From the NCBI RefSeq assembly GCF_004804315.1, contig NZ_SRXX01000010.1, positions 62,001 to 126,000 on the forward strand: 64,000 bases of DNA, written 5' to 3'. The position numbers and the translations under genes are program-made. Below the pieces are notes generated by a model. That model was not told the origin of the DNA. It saw only the letters and a program-made list of their open reading frames with translations, and searched no databases. Positions 18,169 through 27,042 of this stretch are shown here, in pieces. Position 1 is the stretch's first letter; every line of letters starts with the position of its first letter. Source of the stretch: Flagellimonas onchidii. GTDB lineage: Bacteria; Bacteroidota; Bacteroidia; Flavobacteriales; Flavobacteriaceae.

Positions 18169-20373
18169 TTATTCTTTGTTTTGAGAGATTAATTCTTCTG
18201 TATTCTGAATTTTGATATCTGTACCCAATCGTTGCAGATACGCAATCAGAGATACAATTTCTCGATCGCGCATCTCTATAAAATCCTCACCATTTTCCCT
18301 TGCATATTTCTTATCTGCTTCATAAGTTCTCGCAAACTCTGGGTCTGCATACAGATTTTTCTCGATTTGCTCAGCCTGTTCTGCCATGGATTGCGGTGCA
18401 TTTGCAATATCCTCATCGGTATAAGGTACTCCCAGTTTCACCATAGCTTCCATTTTGCTTTGCACATCGCTTCTATCGTGTTCATTTTGAACCAACCATT
18501 GGTAGGCCGGCATTATGGACCCTGGTGAAGTTATTTGAGGGTCATACATATGGCTTAAGTGCCAATTATCAGAATATTTTCCGCCTACACGAAGTAGGTC
18601 TGGGCCTGTACGTTTACTTCCCCAAAGGAAAGGGTGATCGTAAACGAACTCTCCAGCTTTGGCATACTCGCCGTAGCGCTCCACCTCGCTTCTAAATGGT
18701 CTGATCATCTGGGAGTGACAACCTACACATCCTTCACGTATGTAAAGGTCCCGCCCTTCCAATTCCAATGGTGTATACGGTTTTACACTAGTAATCGTAG
18801 GGATGTTAGATTTTACCAAAATCGTTGGTACAATCTGAATGATTCCCCCAATCAAAATGGCTATCGTAGCCAATATGGTCAATTGAACCGGTTTTCTTTC
18901 CAACCAATTATGGAAAGTCTCACCAGCTACACGTCTTTTTGAAACTTTGGTCAACGCTGGAGCTTCAGCCAATTCATCCTCGACCCTACTTCCTTTCTTG
19001 ATGGTTACAACAACGTTATAAATCATAATCAGCATTCCCACGATGAACATAGTTCCTCCGATGGCCCTCATCCAATACATGGGAATAATTTGGGTAACGG
19101 TCTCCAAGAAGTTTCCATAAACCAAAGTTCCATCAGGATTAAATTCTTTCCACATCAATGCTTGGGTAAAACCTGCAACGTACATGGGCAATGCGTATAG
19201 TATGATTCCCAAAGTGCCTATCCAAAAGTGAAAGTTGGCCAAACTCTTTGAGTACAATGTGGTTTTGAACATTTTGGGCACTAACCAATAAATCATTCCG
19301 AAAGTCAGGAAACCATTCCACGCCAAGGCTCCTACGTGTACGTGAGCAATGATCCAGTCACTAAAGTGAGCGATGGCATTTACATTTTTCAAGGACAACA
19401 TAGGACCTTCAAAAGTTGCCATACCATAGCCAGTAATAGCAACGACCATAAATTTCAATGTAGCATCGCTACGCACTTTATCCCATACCCCACGAAGTGT
19501 TAACAAACCGTTGATCATACCACCCCATGAAGGAGCTATCAACATTACTGAGAAAACAACACCTAAATTTTGCGCCCAATCTGGTAAAGAGGAATACAAT
19601 AAGTGGTGCGGACCAGCCCAGATATAAATGAATATCAATGACCAAAAGTGAACAATGGACAATCTATACGAATAAATAGGTCTGTTTGCCGCTTTAGGGA
19701 CAAAATAATACATCAACCCTAAGAACGGAGTTGTTAAAAAGAAGGCCACCGCGTTGTGCCCGTACCACCACTGCACCAAAGCATCTTGAACCCCTGCATA
19801 AACCGAGTAACTTTTTAATGCGGAAACCGGTAATTCCAAACTGTTGAAAATATGGAGTACGGCAACCGTCACAAAAGTGGCAAGGTAAAACCAGATAGCC
19901 ACATAGAGGTGACGCTGCCTTCTTTTAAAGATGGTTCCAATGAGGTTCCAACCAAAGGCCACCCAAACAACGGCAATTGCTAAATCAATGGGCCATTCCA
20001 GTTCTGCGTATTCTTTTGAGGTCGTGTACCCTAAAGGCAAGGTAATGGCCGCAGCCACAATGATCAATTGCCATCCCCAGAAATTGAAATTGCTCAGTCC
20101 ATCGCTGAACATTCTGGTTTTTAATAATCTCTGGGTCGAGTAATACACCCCAGCAAAAATTGCATTTCCGACAAAGGCAAAAATCACCGCATTGGTATGA
20201 AGGGGACGTAACCGTCCAAAACTCAACCAAGAAATGCCGTCTGTTAGGTTCGGAAACAAAAACATGAAGGCCAATAGCAGGCCTATCAGCATTCCGACAA
20301 CGCCCCACAGCATGGTGGCGTATAAAAACTTTTGTACGATTTTGTTATCGTATCTAAATTGTTGTATTTCCAT
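18169..20373 (-). CDS. ccoNO: cbb3-type cytochrome c oxidase, fused CcoN-CcoO
   Basis: The catalytic core of the high-affinity cbb3 terminal oxidase, which reduces O2 at low concentration and pumps protons. The 734-aa chain fuses CcoN (about residues 1-480, 12 helices; [12 protein letters not shown] and [12 protein letters not shown] carry haem/Cu_B histidines) to CcoO. CcoO has one membrane helix near 495-515 and a mono-haem domain with [13 protein letters not shown] (CxxCH about 549-553). Separate ccoN and ccoO are usual in Proteobacteria; the fusion is characteristic of Bacteroidota. It follows ccoS by 2 bp and is read from the same FNR-type promoter. Confidence 0.97.
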   Translation of the reverse strand: MEIQQFRYDNKIVQKFLYATMLWGVVGMLIGLLLAFMFLFPNLTDGISWLSFGRLRPLHTNAVIFAFVGNAIFAGVYYSTQRLLKTRMFSDGLSNFNFWGWQLIIVAAAITLPLGYTTSKEYAELEWPIDLAIAVVWVAFGWNLIGTIFKRRQRHLYVAIWFYLATFVTVAVLHIFNSLELPVSALKSYSVYAGVQDALVQWWYGHNAVAFFLTTPFLGLMYYFVPKAANRPIYSYRLSIVHFWSLIFIYIWAGPHHLLYSSLPDWAQNLGVVFSVMLIAPSWGGMINGLLTLRGVWDKVRSDATLKFMVVAITGYGMATFEGPMLSLKNVNAIAHFSDWIIAHVHVGALAWNGFLTFGMIYWLVPKMFKTTLYSKSLANFHFWIGTLGIILYALPMYVAGFTQALMWKEFNPDGTLVYGNFLETVTQIIPMYWMRAIGGTMFIVGMLIMIYNVVVTIKKGSRVEDELAEAPALTKVSKRRVAGETFHNWLERKPVQLTILATIAILIGGIIQIVPTILVKSNIPTITSVKPYTPLELEGRDLYIREGCVGCHSQMIRPFRSEVERYGEYAKAGEFVYDHPFLWGSKRTGPDLLRVGGKYSDNWHLSHMYDPQITSPGSIMPAYQWLVQNEHDRSDVQSKMEAMVKLGVPYTDEDIANAPQSMAEQAEQIEKNLYADPEFARTYEADKKYARENGEDFIEMRDREIVSLIAYLQRLGTDIKIQNTEELISQNKE

Positions 20374-20375
20374 AT

Positions 20376-20585
20376 TTATTGGTTTGTACTTTTAGGTTGT
20401 TCGATTTCTTTGTTCTCTGAAATGCCACTATCCACATCTGGCAATAATTCATCTTCAAAAAGCATTCTTACCGAAGGGGTATAGGCATCATCGTATTGTC
20501 CATTCTTTACCGAAAGGACAAAGGCTGCAAAAAAGACAATTGCAACACTTATGCTTATTGCCAACAACACATAAATAACACTCAT
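20376..20585 (-). CDS. ccoS: cbb3 oxidase assembly protein CcoS
   Basis: A 69-aa single-helix protein starting [20 protein letters not shown], with the CcoS pattern of an N-terminal helix followed by the short acidic stretch [18 protein letters not shown]. CcoS is required to insert cofactors into cbb3 oxidase. It is the first gene of the cco operon. An FNR-type palindrome centred 56 bp upstream of its ATG, and a matching -7 box, mark the operon promoter. Confidence 0.92.
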   Translation of the reverse strand: MSVIYVLLAISISVAIVFFAAFVLSVKNGQYDDAYTPSVRMLFEDELLPDVDSGISENKEIEQPKSTNQ

Positions 20586-20604
20586 ACCTATTCTAATCTG
20601 AGGG

Positions 20605-20647
20605 TAAAACTACTTTGATGGTTTCTTGAAAAAAATGACATATATCA
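20605..20647 (-). promoter_or_regulatory. FNR-type operator and promoter of the ccoS-NO-Q-P-G-fixH operon
   Basis: TGACATATATCA (20636-20647) on the minus strand is followed by TAGTTTTA (20612-20605), a near-match to TAnnTTTG. The predicted start near 20600 places the palindrome centre at -41.5. The site overlaps the last codon of the upstream DoxX-like gene. Confidence 0.7.
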
Positions 20648-21100
20648 GCTTTTATTTTTAATTATCCCTGTTGCCAAAGGTCGCTTCTGAATCAAGGTCA
20701 AAAGTGCCGCTACTATGATTACATTCTTCCCTATATACTGTCCCAAAAGTGTAGGCACCAAAGGTGGTTCTTGAAAAGATTCGGAAGGAAACAATAGCAA
20801 GGGAGCAAATGTCAAGGCCATGTGAAAAAGTGCAATTATTATTGTTTGTCTTCTCCAGATATTCATGAGCAAGCAAACGCCTATACCCACTTCCATAATC
20901 GCCAATAAGACAATGGAAAGTGAATCGGGTAAAAATCCAAAAGTCAATTCGTGAATGGTATTTTTGGCCAATCCTTCTGCCGGGCTGAGGCTTGGGAAGA
21001 ACTTAAGTGTCCCAAACCATATGTACACCAAGCCTATACTTATTGCCAATACATTTGGTTCTACTTTTTCCTTAATGTGTTCGAGTTTAGTCTTAATCAT
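20645..21100 (-). CDS. DoxX/DUF417-like membrane protein
   Basis: A 151-aa inner-membrane protein with four predicted helices. It begins MIKTKLEHIKEKVEPNVLAI and has IGLVYIWFGTLKFFP, a DoxX/YkgB-like first helix. The start at 21100 is preferred because its ATG overlaps the end of ccoI by 8 bp, a typical coupled arrangement; a more upstream ATG at 21133 lies deep inside ccoI. Its role is unknown. Its place between ccoI and ccoS suggests a link to copper or oxidase assembly. Confidence 0.8.
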   Translation of the reverse strand: MIKTKLEHIKEKVEPNVLAISIGLVYIWFGTLKFFPSLSPAEGLAKNTIHELTFGFLPDSLSIVLLAIMEVGIGVCLLMNIWRRQTIIIALFHMALTFAPLLLFPSESFQEPPLVPTLLGQYIGKNVIIVAALLTLIQKRPLATGIIKNKS

Positions 21101-23486
21101 TATTGTTTTGAGTTGAGTTGAGTTTTTTTCCAAGCAAATTGGTCATCAGCGTAGTGAACACCACAATACTAATGGAGCTCAAAGGCATCAAAATAGCAGC
21201 CACAACGGGCTGTAACTGACCGGTAACCGCAAAGCATAACCCAACAAGGTTATAGCAGAGTGAAAGGATAAAGCTCATTTTGATGATTTTGATGGCCTTT
21301 TGGGAGAGCTTCATAAATGTGGGGAGTTTGATAAAGTTTGAAGCATCCAGAATACCATCACATGCAGGAGAAAACACATTAATGTCTTCCGATATGGCAA
21401 TACCGACATCGCTTTGCGCCAAAGCTCCGGCATCATTTAAACCATCACCAACCATTAGCACCGTATTGGTTTCCTGAAGTCGTGCAATGTACTCTAGCTT
21501 ATCTTTAGGCTTCTGATCAAATAGCAGTCTTATTTTTCCTGGCAGAAGAGACTGCAGTCTTTTTTTCTCACCGTCGTTGTCCCCAGATAGAATTCCAATG
21601 TCCATGGATTTCCCTAGCTCAACAAACAGGTCCTCTGCACCTTCGCGGTATTTATTCTTAAAAACAAATCGACCTTTAAAATCCTCATCTGCACTGATAT
21701 AGACCGATGTATTTGTATGGGAGGCTACGGTTTTTTCTCCCACATAGGCAGCAGAACCTACTTTAATGCTGTGTTCTTTGCTCCTACCTTCAATACCCAA
21801 ACCTGTATGTTCCTGAAATTCATCCAATATTTCAATGTCATTTGACTTAAGAATGTTATATAAGGATCTACTTAGAGGGTGGTTGGAAGCTCGTAATGTG
21901 GTTTTTAACAAGGCCGTCTCTTCATCGGTCAATTCTATTCCCTCGTAACTCACCACATCTTTATTTGAAGTGGTAATAGTTCCCGTTTTGTCAAAAATGG
22001 CCGTATCGACCTTGGCCAGTCTTTCTATGACATTGGCATTCTTTAGATAGAATCCATATTTACCGTAAATCCGGAGCATGTTTCCCAGCGTGAAGGGAGC
22101 CGCAAGTGCAATGGCGCATGGACAGGCAATAATCAATACTGCGGTAAACACATTGAGCACCATATTAGGTTGATGGAACAACCAAAATACACTCGCTACA
22201 AGGGCAATACTCAAAACTGCCATTGTAAAACGTCTTCCGATACCATCGGTCAATGATTGAAAATCGGATACTTTGTCTTTCTGAAATACCGAATTTCCCC
22301 ATAGTTCGGTCAGATAACTTTGTGATACAGATTTTAAAACCTCTACCTCAAGAACTCCTGAAAGCTGTTTGCCACCAGCAAAAAGTTTGTCTCCTGATTC
22401 CTTAAAAATGGCTTGGGATTCACCAGTAACAAAACTGTAATCGATTTCGGCATCACCCTTCATCAAAATACAATCAACCGGAATGATTTCTTGGTTACGA
22501 ACCAATAAACGGTCACCCTTTTTTACTTTGTAAACCTGTACATTTTCTTCTTTACCATTGGTGTTCAAGCGAGTCACCGCAATGGGAAAATAGGATTTAT
22601 AATCCCTCTCAAAAGAAAGAAAGGAATAGGTTTTTTGCTGAAAGTACTTTCCAAGCAAAAGAAAAAACACCAACCCGGTCAAACTATCAAAAAAACCAGA
22701 GCCCAAATCAAAAACAATATCCACGGTACTCCTCAAAAACAAAGTCAGCACACCTAATGCAATGGGTACATCAATATTCAAAAGTTTGGACCGAAGTCCT
22801 TTTATGGCAGACTTAAAATAATCCTGTGCAGCATAAAACACCACGGGAAGGGAAAATGCAAACATCAACCATCGAAACACAAGTTTGTATTGATCCAACC
22901 AAAATTCCTCTACCTCAAAATACTCGGGAAAAGACAGCAGCATTACATTTCCAAAAGCAAAACCGGCAACGCCTAGTTTATAAATTAACGACCTGTCTTT
23001 CTTTTGATTCTTTTTATTGAATTCTTCCAAAGAAATGTACGGTTCATAACCGATGCTACTTAAAAGCATGACCAAAGCCTTCAATGAAAAATCGTTCACA
23101 TCATAAGTGACCCGAATGGTCTTCTTTGGAAAATCTACCTGCGAATTTTTAATGGCCGGATGCAATCGGTTCAGGTTTTCCAAAACCCAAATACACGAAC
23201 TACAATGTATGGTAGGTATGCTCAGACCAACCACCTGGATACCTTCCTCATCAAACTCTACCAACTGCTTTACAATCTCCTCATTTTCGAGAAAATCATA
23301 CTTTTTCGGAATCTCATTCGGTGATGTTCCTGCGTTCGCCTCCAAATCGTAGAATTTGGAAAGTCCATTGGAAGTAAAGATCTCATAAACCGTTTTACAT
23401 CCATTACAACAAAACGCTTTGTCATCAAAAAGAACTTTTGTCCGATTGCAATCATCACCACAATGATAACACTTTGAAGCAATCAT
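21093..23486 (-). CDS. ccoI: Copper-translocating P-type ATPase for cbb3 assembly
   Basis: CcoI/FixI exports copper across the inner membrane for Cu_B of cbb3 oxidase. From the ATG at 23486 the protein has about 797 residues. It opens with MIASKCYHCGDDCNRTKV and further cysteines (FCCNGCKTVYE), the zinc-finger-like metal-binding N-terminus of this subfamily. A heavy-metal domain with HCSSCIWVLENL follows, then the TGES actuator loop, the ion-pathway IIACPCAIAL motif, DKTGTIT with the phosphorylated Asp, and GDGLNDAGAL. An ATG at 23498 is possible, but the predicted transcription start (23506) would leave only a 7-nt leader. It shares its operator with the divergent crp gene. Confidence 0.94.
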   Translation of the reverse strand: MIASKCYHCGDDCNRTKVLFDDKAFCCNGCKTVYEIFTSNGLSKFYDLEANAGTSPNEIPKKYDFLENEEIVKQLVEFDEEGIQVVGLSIPTIHCSSCIWVLENLNRLHPAIKNSQVDFPKKTIRVTYDVNDFSLKALVMLLSSIGYEPYISLEEFNKKNQKKDRSLIYKLGVAGFAFGNVMLLSFPEYFEVEEFWLDQYKLVFRWLMFAFSLPVVFYAAQDYFKSAIKGLRSKLLNIDVPIALGVLTLFLRSTVDIVFDLGSGFFDSLTGLVFFLLLGKYFQQKTYSFLSFERDYKSYFPIAVTRLNTNGKEENVQVYKVKKGDRLLVRNQEIIPVDCILMKGDAEIDYSFVTGESQAIFKESGDKLFAGGKQLSGVLEVEVLKSVSQSYLTELWGNSVFQKDKVSDFQSLTDGIGRRFTMAVLSIALVASVFWLFHQPNMVLNVFTAVLIIACPCAIALAAPFTLGNMLRIYGKYGFYLKNANVIERLAKVDTAIFDKTGTITTSNKDVVSYEGIELTDEETALLKTTLRASNHPLSRSLYNILKSNDIEILDEFQEHTGLGIEGRSKEHSIKVGSAAYVGEKTVASHTNTSVYISADEDFKGRFVFKNKYREGAEDLFVELGKSMDIGILSGDNDGEKKRLQSLLPGKIRLLFDQKPKDKLEYIARLQETNTVLMVGDGLNDAGALAQSDVGIAISEDINVFSPACDGILDASNFIKLPTFMKLSQKAIKIIKMSFILSLCYNLVGLCFAVTGQLQPVVAAILMPLSSISIVVFTTLMTNLLGKKLNSTQNNND

Positions 23487-23510
23487 ACACATTTGCATTT
23501 ATACCTAATG

Positions 23511-23584
23511 CAAAGGTGAGGGCTACCATCGTTAAAAAACATGATATTTGTCAGGTTTTAAATAGTTCACTGCCAGTATCTTTG
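23511..23584. promoter_or_regulatory. Shared FNR-type operator between divergent ccoI and crp/fnr promoters
   Basis: TGATATTTGTCA (23542-23553) lies between two -7 boxes: CACCTTTG on the minus strand (23518-23511) and a perfect TATCTTTG on the plus strand (23577-23584). Both predicted start points (23506 and 23589) are 41.5 bp from the palindrome centre, so one site could activate both directions. The rightward start coincides with the ATG of the regulator gene. Confidence 0.7.
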
Positions 23585-23588
23585 TCTT

Positions 23589-24278
23589 ATGGGAAAGTGT
23601 ACTGAAATACAGGCACATCAACTTCGGAACTTTAAATCCCTTTCCAAAAAGGCACTCGACAAAGTCGTAAAAACTTCCGAGCAACTTTTTTTGCCCAAAG
23701 GCTCCATAGTTTTTGAAGAAAACCAACACCTCAACAGACTGTATTGTATTAAAGAGGGTGCTTGTAAGTTTAGTACGCTAGATAATTTAGGTCAAGAGCA
23801 CATACTGCGCTTTTTGGGGGAAGGCGAAGTCATGGGAAAACGTTCGCTTGTGTCCAACAAAGGTGCAAAAGTATCTGCAACCACTTTGACAGATACTGTT
23901 CTTTGCAGTTTTGACAAAAACGAAATATTGCAAAACTTAAAAACAAATGCGGATTTCTGCAATGACTTGCTGAACGCTTTTGTAGAAGACATTAGTATAA
24001 ATGAGCATACTAGGATTATTTTTTGCACGCACAATGGTATCAAGAAACGTTTGGCCAGTTTACTTTTATACCTAGCGGACAAATTTGGTCAAGAACCTAA
24101 CGGCAAGTTATTCATAAGATTAAAAAGAGAGGATATGGCTGCAGTATTGGGAACATCACAGGAGTATGTCGTTAATCTATTGACCTATTTTAAACGTAAA
24201 AAGCTCATAAAAATAGAACGAAGTGAGGTTTTCATCGTTTCGAAAAGGGGGTTAAATGAAATGATTTTAAAAAATTAA
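23589..24278 (+). CDS. Crp/Fnr family transcriptional regulator (first copy)
   Basis: A 229-aa regulator with a cyclic-nucleotide-like sensor domain (residues about 20-125), a dimer helix, and a C-terminal winged helix (HTH around LKREDMAAVLGTSQEYVVNLL, residues about 175-197). It starts MGKCTEIQAHQLRNF. Cysteines occur at position 4 and in the sensor domain (YCIKEGACKF), so a redox or Fe-S mode is possible but not proven. It is divergent from ccoI with a shared FNR-type operator. The predicted start point falls on the ATG, suggesting a leaderless mRNA. A paralogue follows 62 bp downstream. The probable role is control of the oxygen-limitation genes around it. Confidence 0.92.
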   Translation: MGKCTEIQAHQLRNFKSLSKKALDKVVKTSEQLFLPKGSIVFEENQHLNRLYCIKEGACKFSTLDNLGQEHILRFLGEGEVMGKRSLVSNKGAKVSATTLTDTVLCSFDKNEILQNLKTNADFCNDLLNAFVEDISINEHTRIIFCTHNGIKKRLASLLLYLADKFGQEPNGKLFIRLKREDMAAVLGTSQEYVVNLLTYFKRKKLIKIERSEVFIVSKRGLNEMILKN

Positions 24279-24340
24279 AAAATTGCAGTTTTTCTTATTG
24301 AAATATGGAGTAATTTTAAACGTCAGGTAAATTTTTAGTC

Positions 24341-25030
24341 ATGGAAAGCAGGTGTGAAAATTGTATAATACGGCAGTTCAATTCGTTACGAGCCATGAAC
24401 AAGGAAGAATTGAAGAAGGTCTCCGATACAAAAACTACAAAAAAGATAAAAAAAGGAGAGTCCCTTTTTGAAGAAGGTGATAAGTTAAATGGTGTCTACT
24501 GCGTTCGAAATGGAGTTTCCAAACTTTCGAAGTTAAGCGCCAACGGAAAAGACCAAATCGTAAAGCTGGCGACCAAAGGGGAAGTTATCGGGCAGCGCTC
24601 CGTAATTTCCGAAGAATCTACCAATCTTTCTGCTGTTGCAGTAAATGATATGGAGGTATGTTTTATCCCCAAGGAAAGCATTGTGCACACCCTGCAAAAA
24701 AATCCAAACTTTACTTTGGAAGTACTCCGCCACATGGCCCACGACCTTAAGGAGGCGGACGATGTAATCGTAAACATTTCGCAAAAAACCGTAAAACAGC
24801 GCGTTGCCGAAGCCATTTTATACCTTAAAAACAATTTTGGCGAAGATGATGAAGGCTTTTTGGCGCTTACCCTGTCCAGAGAAGACATTTCCAATGTAGT
24901 TGGAACGGCCACAGAATCCGCAATCCGAATTATCTCAGAGTTCAAGAAAAAGGGATTGATTCATACCTCGGGCAAAAGAATCGGCATCAAAGATGAGCGC
25001 AAACTCACCGAAATGGTAGAGGGTTTCTGA
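24341..25030 (+). CDS. Crp/Fnr family transcriptional regulator (second copy)
   Basis: Also 229 aa and clearly paralogous to the gene upstream. The N-terminus MESRCENCIIRQFNSL has a CxxC pair (C5, C8); further cysteines are C54 and C107. The spacing loosely recalls the Fe-S ligands of FNR, which has an N-terminal cysteine group plus one in the sensor domain, but it is not the same. The winged helix has LSREDISNVVGTATESAIRII; the ES-x-x-R recognition helix is like that of FNR-type proteins reading TGA-rich half sites. It is a strong candidate for the protein that binds the palindromes in this locus. No palindrome lies directly upstream of this copy. Confidence 0.92.
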   Translation: MESRCENCIIRQFNSLRAMNKEELKKVSDTKTTKKIKKGESLFEEGDKLNGVYCVRNGVSKLSKLSANGKDQIVKLATKGEVIGQRSVISEESTNLSAVAVNDMEVCFIPKESIVHTLQKNPNFTLEVLRHMAHDLKEADDVIVNISQKTVKQRVAEAILYLKNNFGEDDEGFLALTLSREDISNVVGTATESAIRIISEFKKKGLIHTSGKRIGIKDERKLTEMVEGF

Positions 25031-25048
25031 GGTTGAAAATTCGAAAAC

Positions 25049-25091
25049 TGACATTTGTCATAGTATTCCCTATTACATCGATCTAATTTTA
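25049..25091 (+). promoter_or_regulatory. FNR-type operator and promoter of the second usp gene
   Basis: TGACATTTGTCA (25049-25060) is followed by TAATTTTA (25084-25091), a near-match to TAnnTTTG. The predicted start near 25096 puts the palindrome centre at -41.5 and leaves a leader of about 19 nt. Confidence 0.65.
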
Positions 25092-25114
25092 TTCCATCTT
25101 TATTTTTTGATGGA

Positions 25115-26017
25115 ATGGAAAAAGTTCTAATACCTACCGATTTTTCAGAGAATGCATGGAATGCCATTGACTATGCCATGCAACTGTTCCGAACCAGGCG
25201 ATGTACCTTTTATTTGCTCAACACGTATACGCCAGTAATTCCCAGTAGTCGTTTTATGGCTAAAATGATTGATGGTGTGCGCATTGTTGATGCCGTCAGA
25301 AATTCGTCCGAAGAAGGATTACAAAAAACTGTGAGCCAAATAAAGAAAAAGTACCGCAATCCCAATCACGAATTCAAAATGATTTCCTCATTTAATTTAT
25401 TGGTTGACGAAATTATGGACATTGTTGATTCAGAAGGCATTCAACTGATTGTTACCGGCACTAAGGGAGCTTCAGGTATTGATGAAGTTTTTATGGGAAG
25501 TAATACGGTTCGGATCATTAAGAACGCTAAAAAATGTCCGGTCTTGGCCATTCCACAGCATTTTGAGTTCATAACTCCTTCAGAAGTTGCCTTTGCAACG
25601 GATTTTAACCGCTTCTATACTTCATCAGAATTGAATCCACTGCTGGAACTGGCCCAAATGTTTCAGGCCACCATTCGAATTGTTCATGTTCAATATGGTA
25701 TCAAAGCGCTTTCCGAACTGCAACAGTTCAACCTTAACATGTTAAGACGATACTTAAACGGCACCGAACATTATGTGCATACGGTTTCTGAGTTAAACTC
25801 AGTTTCGCAAACCTTGGAAGTATTTGCCAAAGAGCTAGACATACATTTACTGGCATTGCTCAATTACCAGCACAGCTATATGGAGAAAATGACCCGGGAA
25901 CCGATTGTTAAGCGCACTGCATTCCATACCCAAATTCCTTTATTGGTTATACCCGAACTGGGCATGGAAGGAGCTTCCAACAGTGTTGGGGCACAACAGA
26001 ACTCAGTTGTCCATTAA
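25115..26017 (+). CDS. Universal stress protein, tandem type
   Basis: A 300-aa Usp protein starting MEKVLIPTDFSENAWNAIDY. The first domain carries the ATP-loop signature GTKGASGIDEVFMGSNTVRI; the second (from about residue 150) is degenerate and lacks the glycine loop. It lies downstream of the two Crp/Fnr genes and has its own FNR-type operator. It is therefore probably co-regulated with the hemN-linked Usp protein during oxygen limitation. The molecular target is unknown. Confidence 0.9.
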   Translation: MEKVLIPTDFSENAWNAIDYAMQLFRTRRCTFYLLNTYTPVIPSSRFMAKMIDGVRIVDAVRNSSEEGLQKTVSQIKKKYRNPNHEFKMISSFNLLVDEIMDIVDSEGIQLIVTGTKGASGIDEVFMGSNTVRIIKNAKKCPVLAIPQHFEFITPSEVAFATDFNRFYTSSELNPLLELAQMFQATIRIVHVQYGIKALSELQQFNLNMLRRYLNGTEHYVHTVSELNSVSQTLEVFAKELDIHLLALLNYQHSYMEKMTREPIVKRTAFHTQIPLLVIPELGMEGASNSVGAQQNSVVH

Positions 26018-26102
26018 TTTACAGAGAGTGCTCTTTTAGGATCCAAACAAAATCCTGTAATCCTGCTTATCTTTATGTATTGTTCTAACATAAAGAACCC
26101 TA

Positions 26103-27038
26103 ATGGACAAAAAAGAACTCATTGATTGTCATGAACGTATAAAGCCGTTCATCCATAATACCCAAGTGTTTACTTCTACGCTGATTAATGAACTTTTGGA
26201 GGCCGAGGTATATTTTAAGTGCGAAAACTTTCAAAAAATGGGAGCATTTAAAATGAGAGGGGCCACCAACGCCATTATGCAACTTTCCCAAGCGCAACGA
26301 GAAAATGGAGTGGTCACACATTCCTCTGGCAATTTCGCCCAAGCACTTTCTTTAGCAGCACAAAGTTTGGGAGTTAAAGCTTTTATAGTGATGCCCAAAA
26401 GTGCTCCGCAGGTTAAAAAAAATGCTGTGAAAGGATATGGTGGTATCATCACAGAATGTGAATCTACCCTAGAAGCAAGGGAAAGCACCACAAAAGAAAT
26501 TGAGCAACGTGAAGGAGCAACCTTTATCCACCCTTCAAATGATGATGACGTCATTTTGGGACAGGGAACAGCCTGTAAGGAGTTATTGGAGCACCATCCT
26601 AATCTGGATTTTGTATTCACCCCGGTAGGTGGAGGCGGGCTTATTGCCGGAACGGCCTTGGCAGTACATTATTTTGGAAAAAATTGTAAAACCATAGGTG
26701 GTGAACCTCTTGAAGTGGACGATGCCTACCGCTCCTTAAAAAGTGGGAAAATTGAAACCAACACGTCAACAAATACCATTGCCGATGGGCTCAAAACCCA
26801 ATTGGGGGATAGAAATTTTCCAATCATCCTCAATCATGTGGACAAAATCATCCGCGTTTCCGAAACGGAAATCGTAGATGCCATGCAACTAATATGGGAA
26901 CGCCTAAAAATTGTTTGCGAACCTTCCAGTGCCGTTGCTCTTGCCGCTTTAATCAGAGACAAAGAGCACTTTAAGGAGAAAAAAATCGGAGTTATTCTTT
27001 CTGGCGGAAATGTAGATTTAGAGAATTTGCCTTTTTAA
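26103..27038 (+). CDS. PLP-dependent threonine/serine dehydratase
   Basis: A 311-aa fold-type II PLP enzyme. The Schiff-base lysine is in FQKMGAFKMRGATNA (near residue 50), SSGNFAQALS is the substrate loop, and VGGGGLIAGTAL is the phosphate-binding glycine loop. There is no C-terminal ACT regulatory domain, so it resembles catabolic threonine ammonia-lyase or serine racemase/dehydratase rather than the isoleucine-feedback IlvA. It would deaminate L-Thr or L-Ser to 2-oxobutyrate or pyruvate. It stands alone, convergent with the bestrophin gene 4 bp away. Confidence 0.9.
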   Translation: MDKKELIDCHERIKPFIHNTQVFTSTLINELLEAEVYFKCENFQKMGAFKMRGATNAIMQLSQAQRENGVVTHSSGNFAQALSLAAQSLGVKAFIVMPKSAPQVKKNAVKGYGGIITECESTLEARESTTKEIEQREGATFIHPSNDDDVILGQGTACKELLEHHPNLDFVFTPVGGGGLIAGTALAVHYFGKNCKTIGGEPLEVDDAYRSLKSGKIETNTSTNTIADGLKTQLGDRNFPIILNHVDKIIRVSETEIVDAMQLIWERLKIVCEPSSAVALAALIRDKEHFKEKKIGVILSGGNVDLENLPF

Positions 27039-27042
27039 CAGG

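Noticed and set aside
24496..24945. A 149-codon frame antisense to the second Crp/Fnr gene
   Set aside because: It mirrors a well-supported regulator gene and has a serine-rich, unstructured translation.
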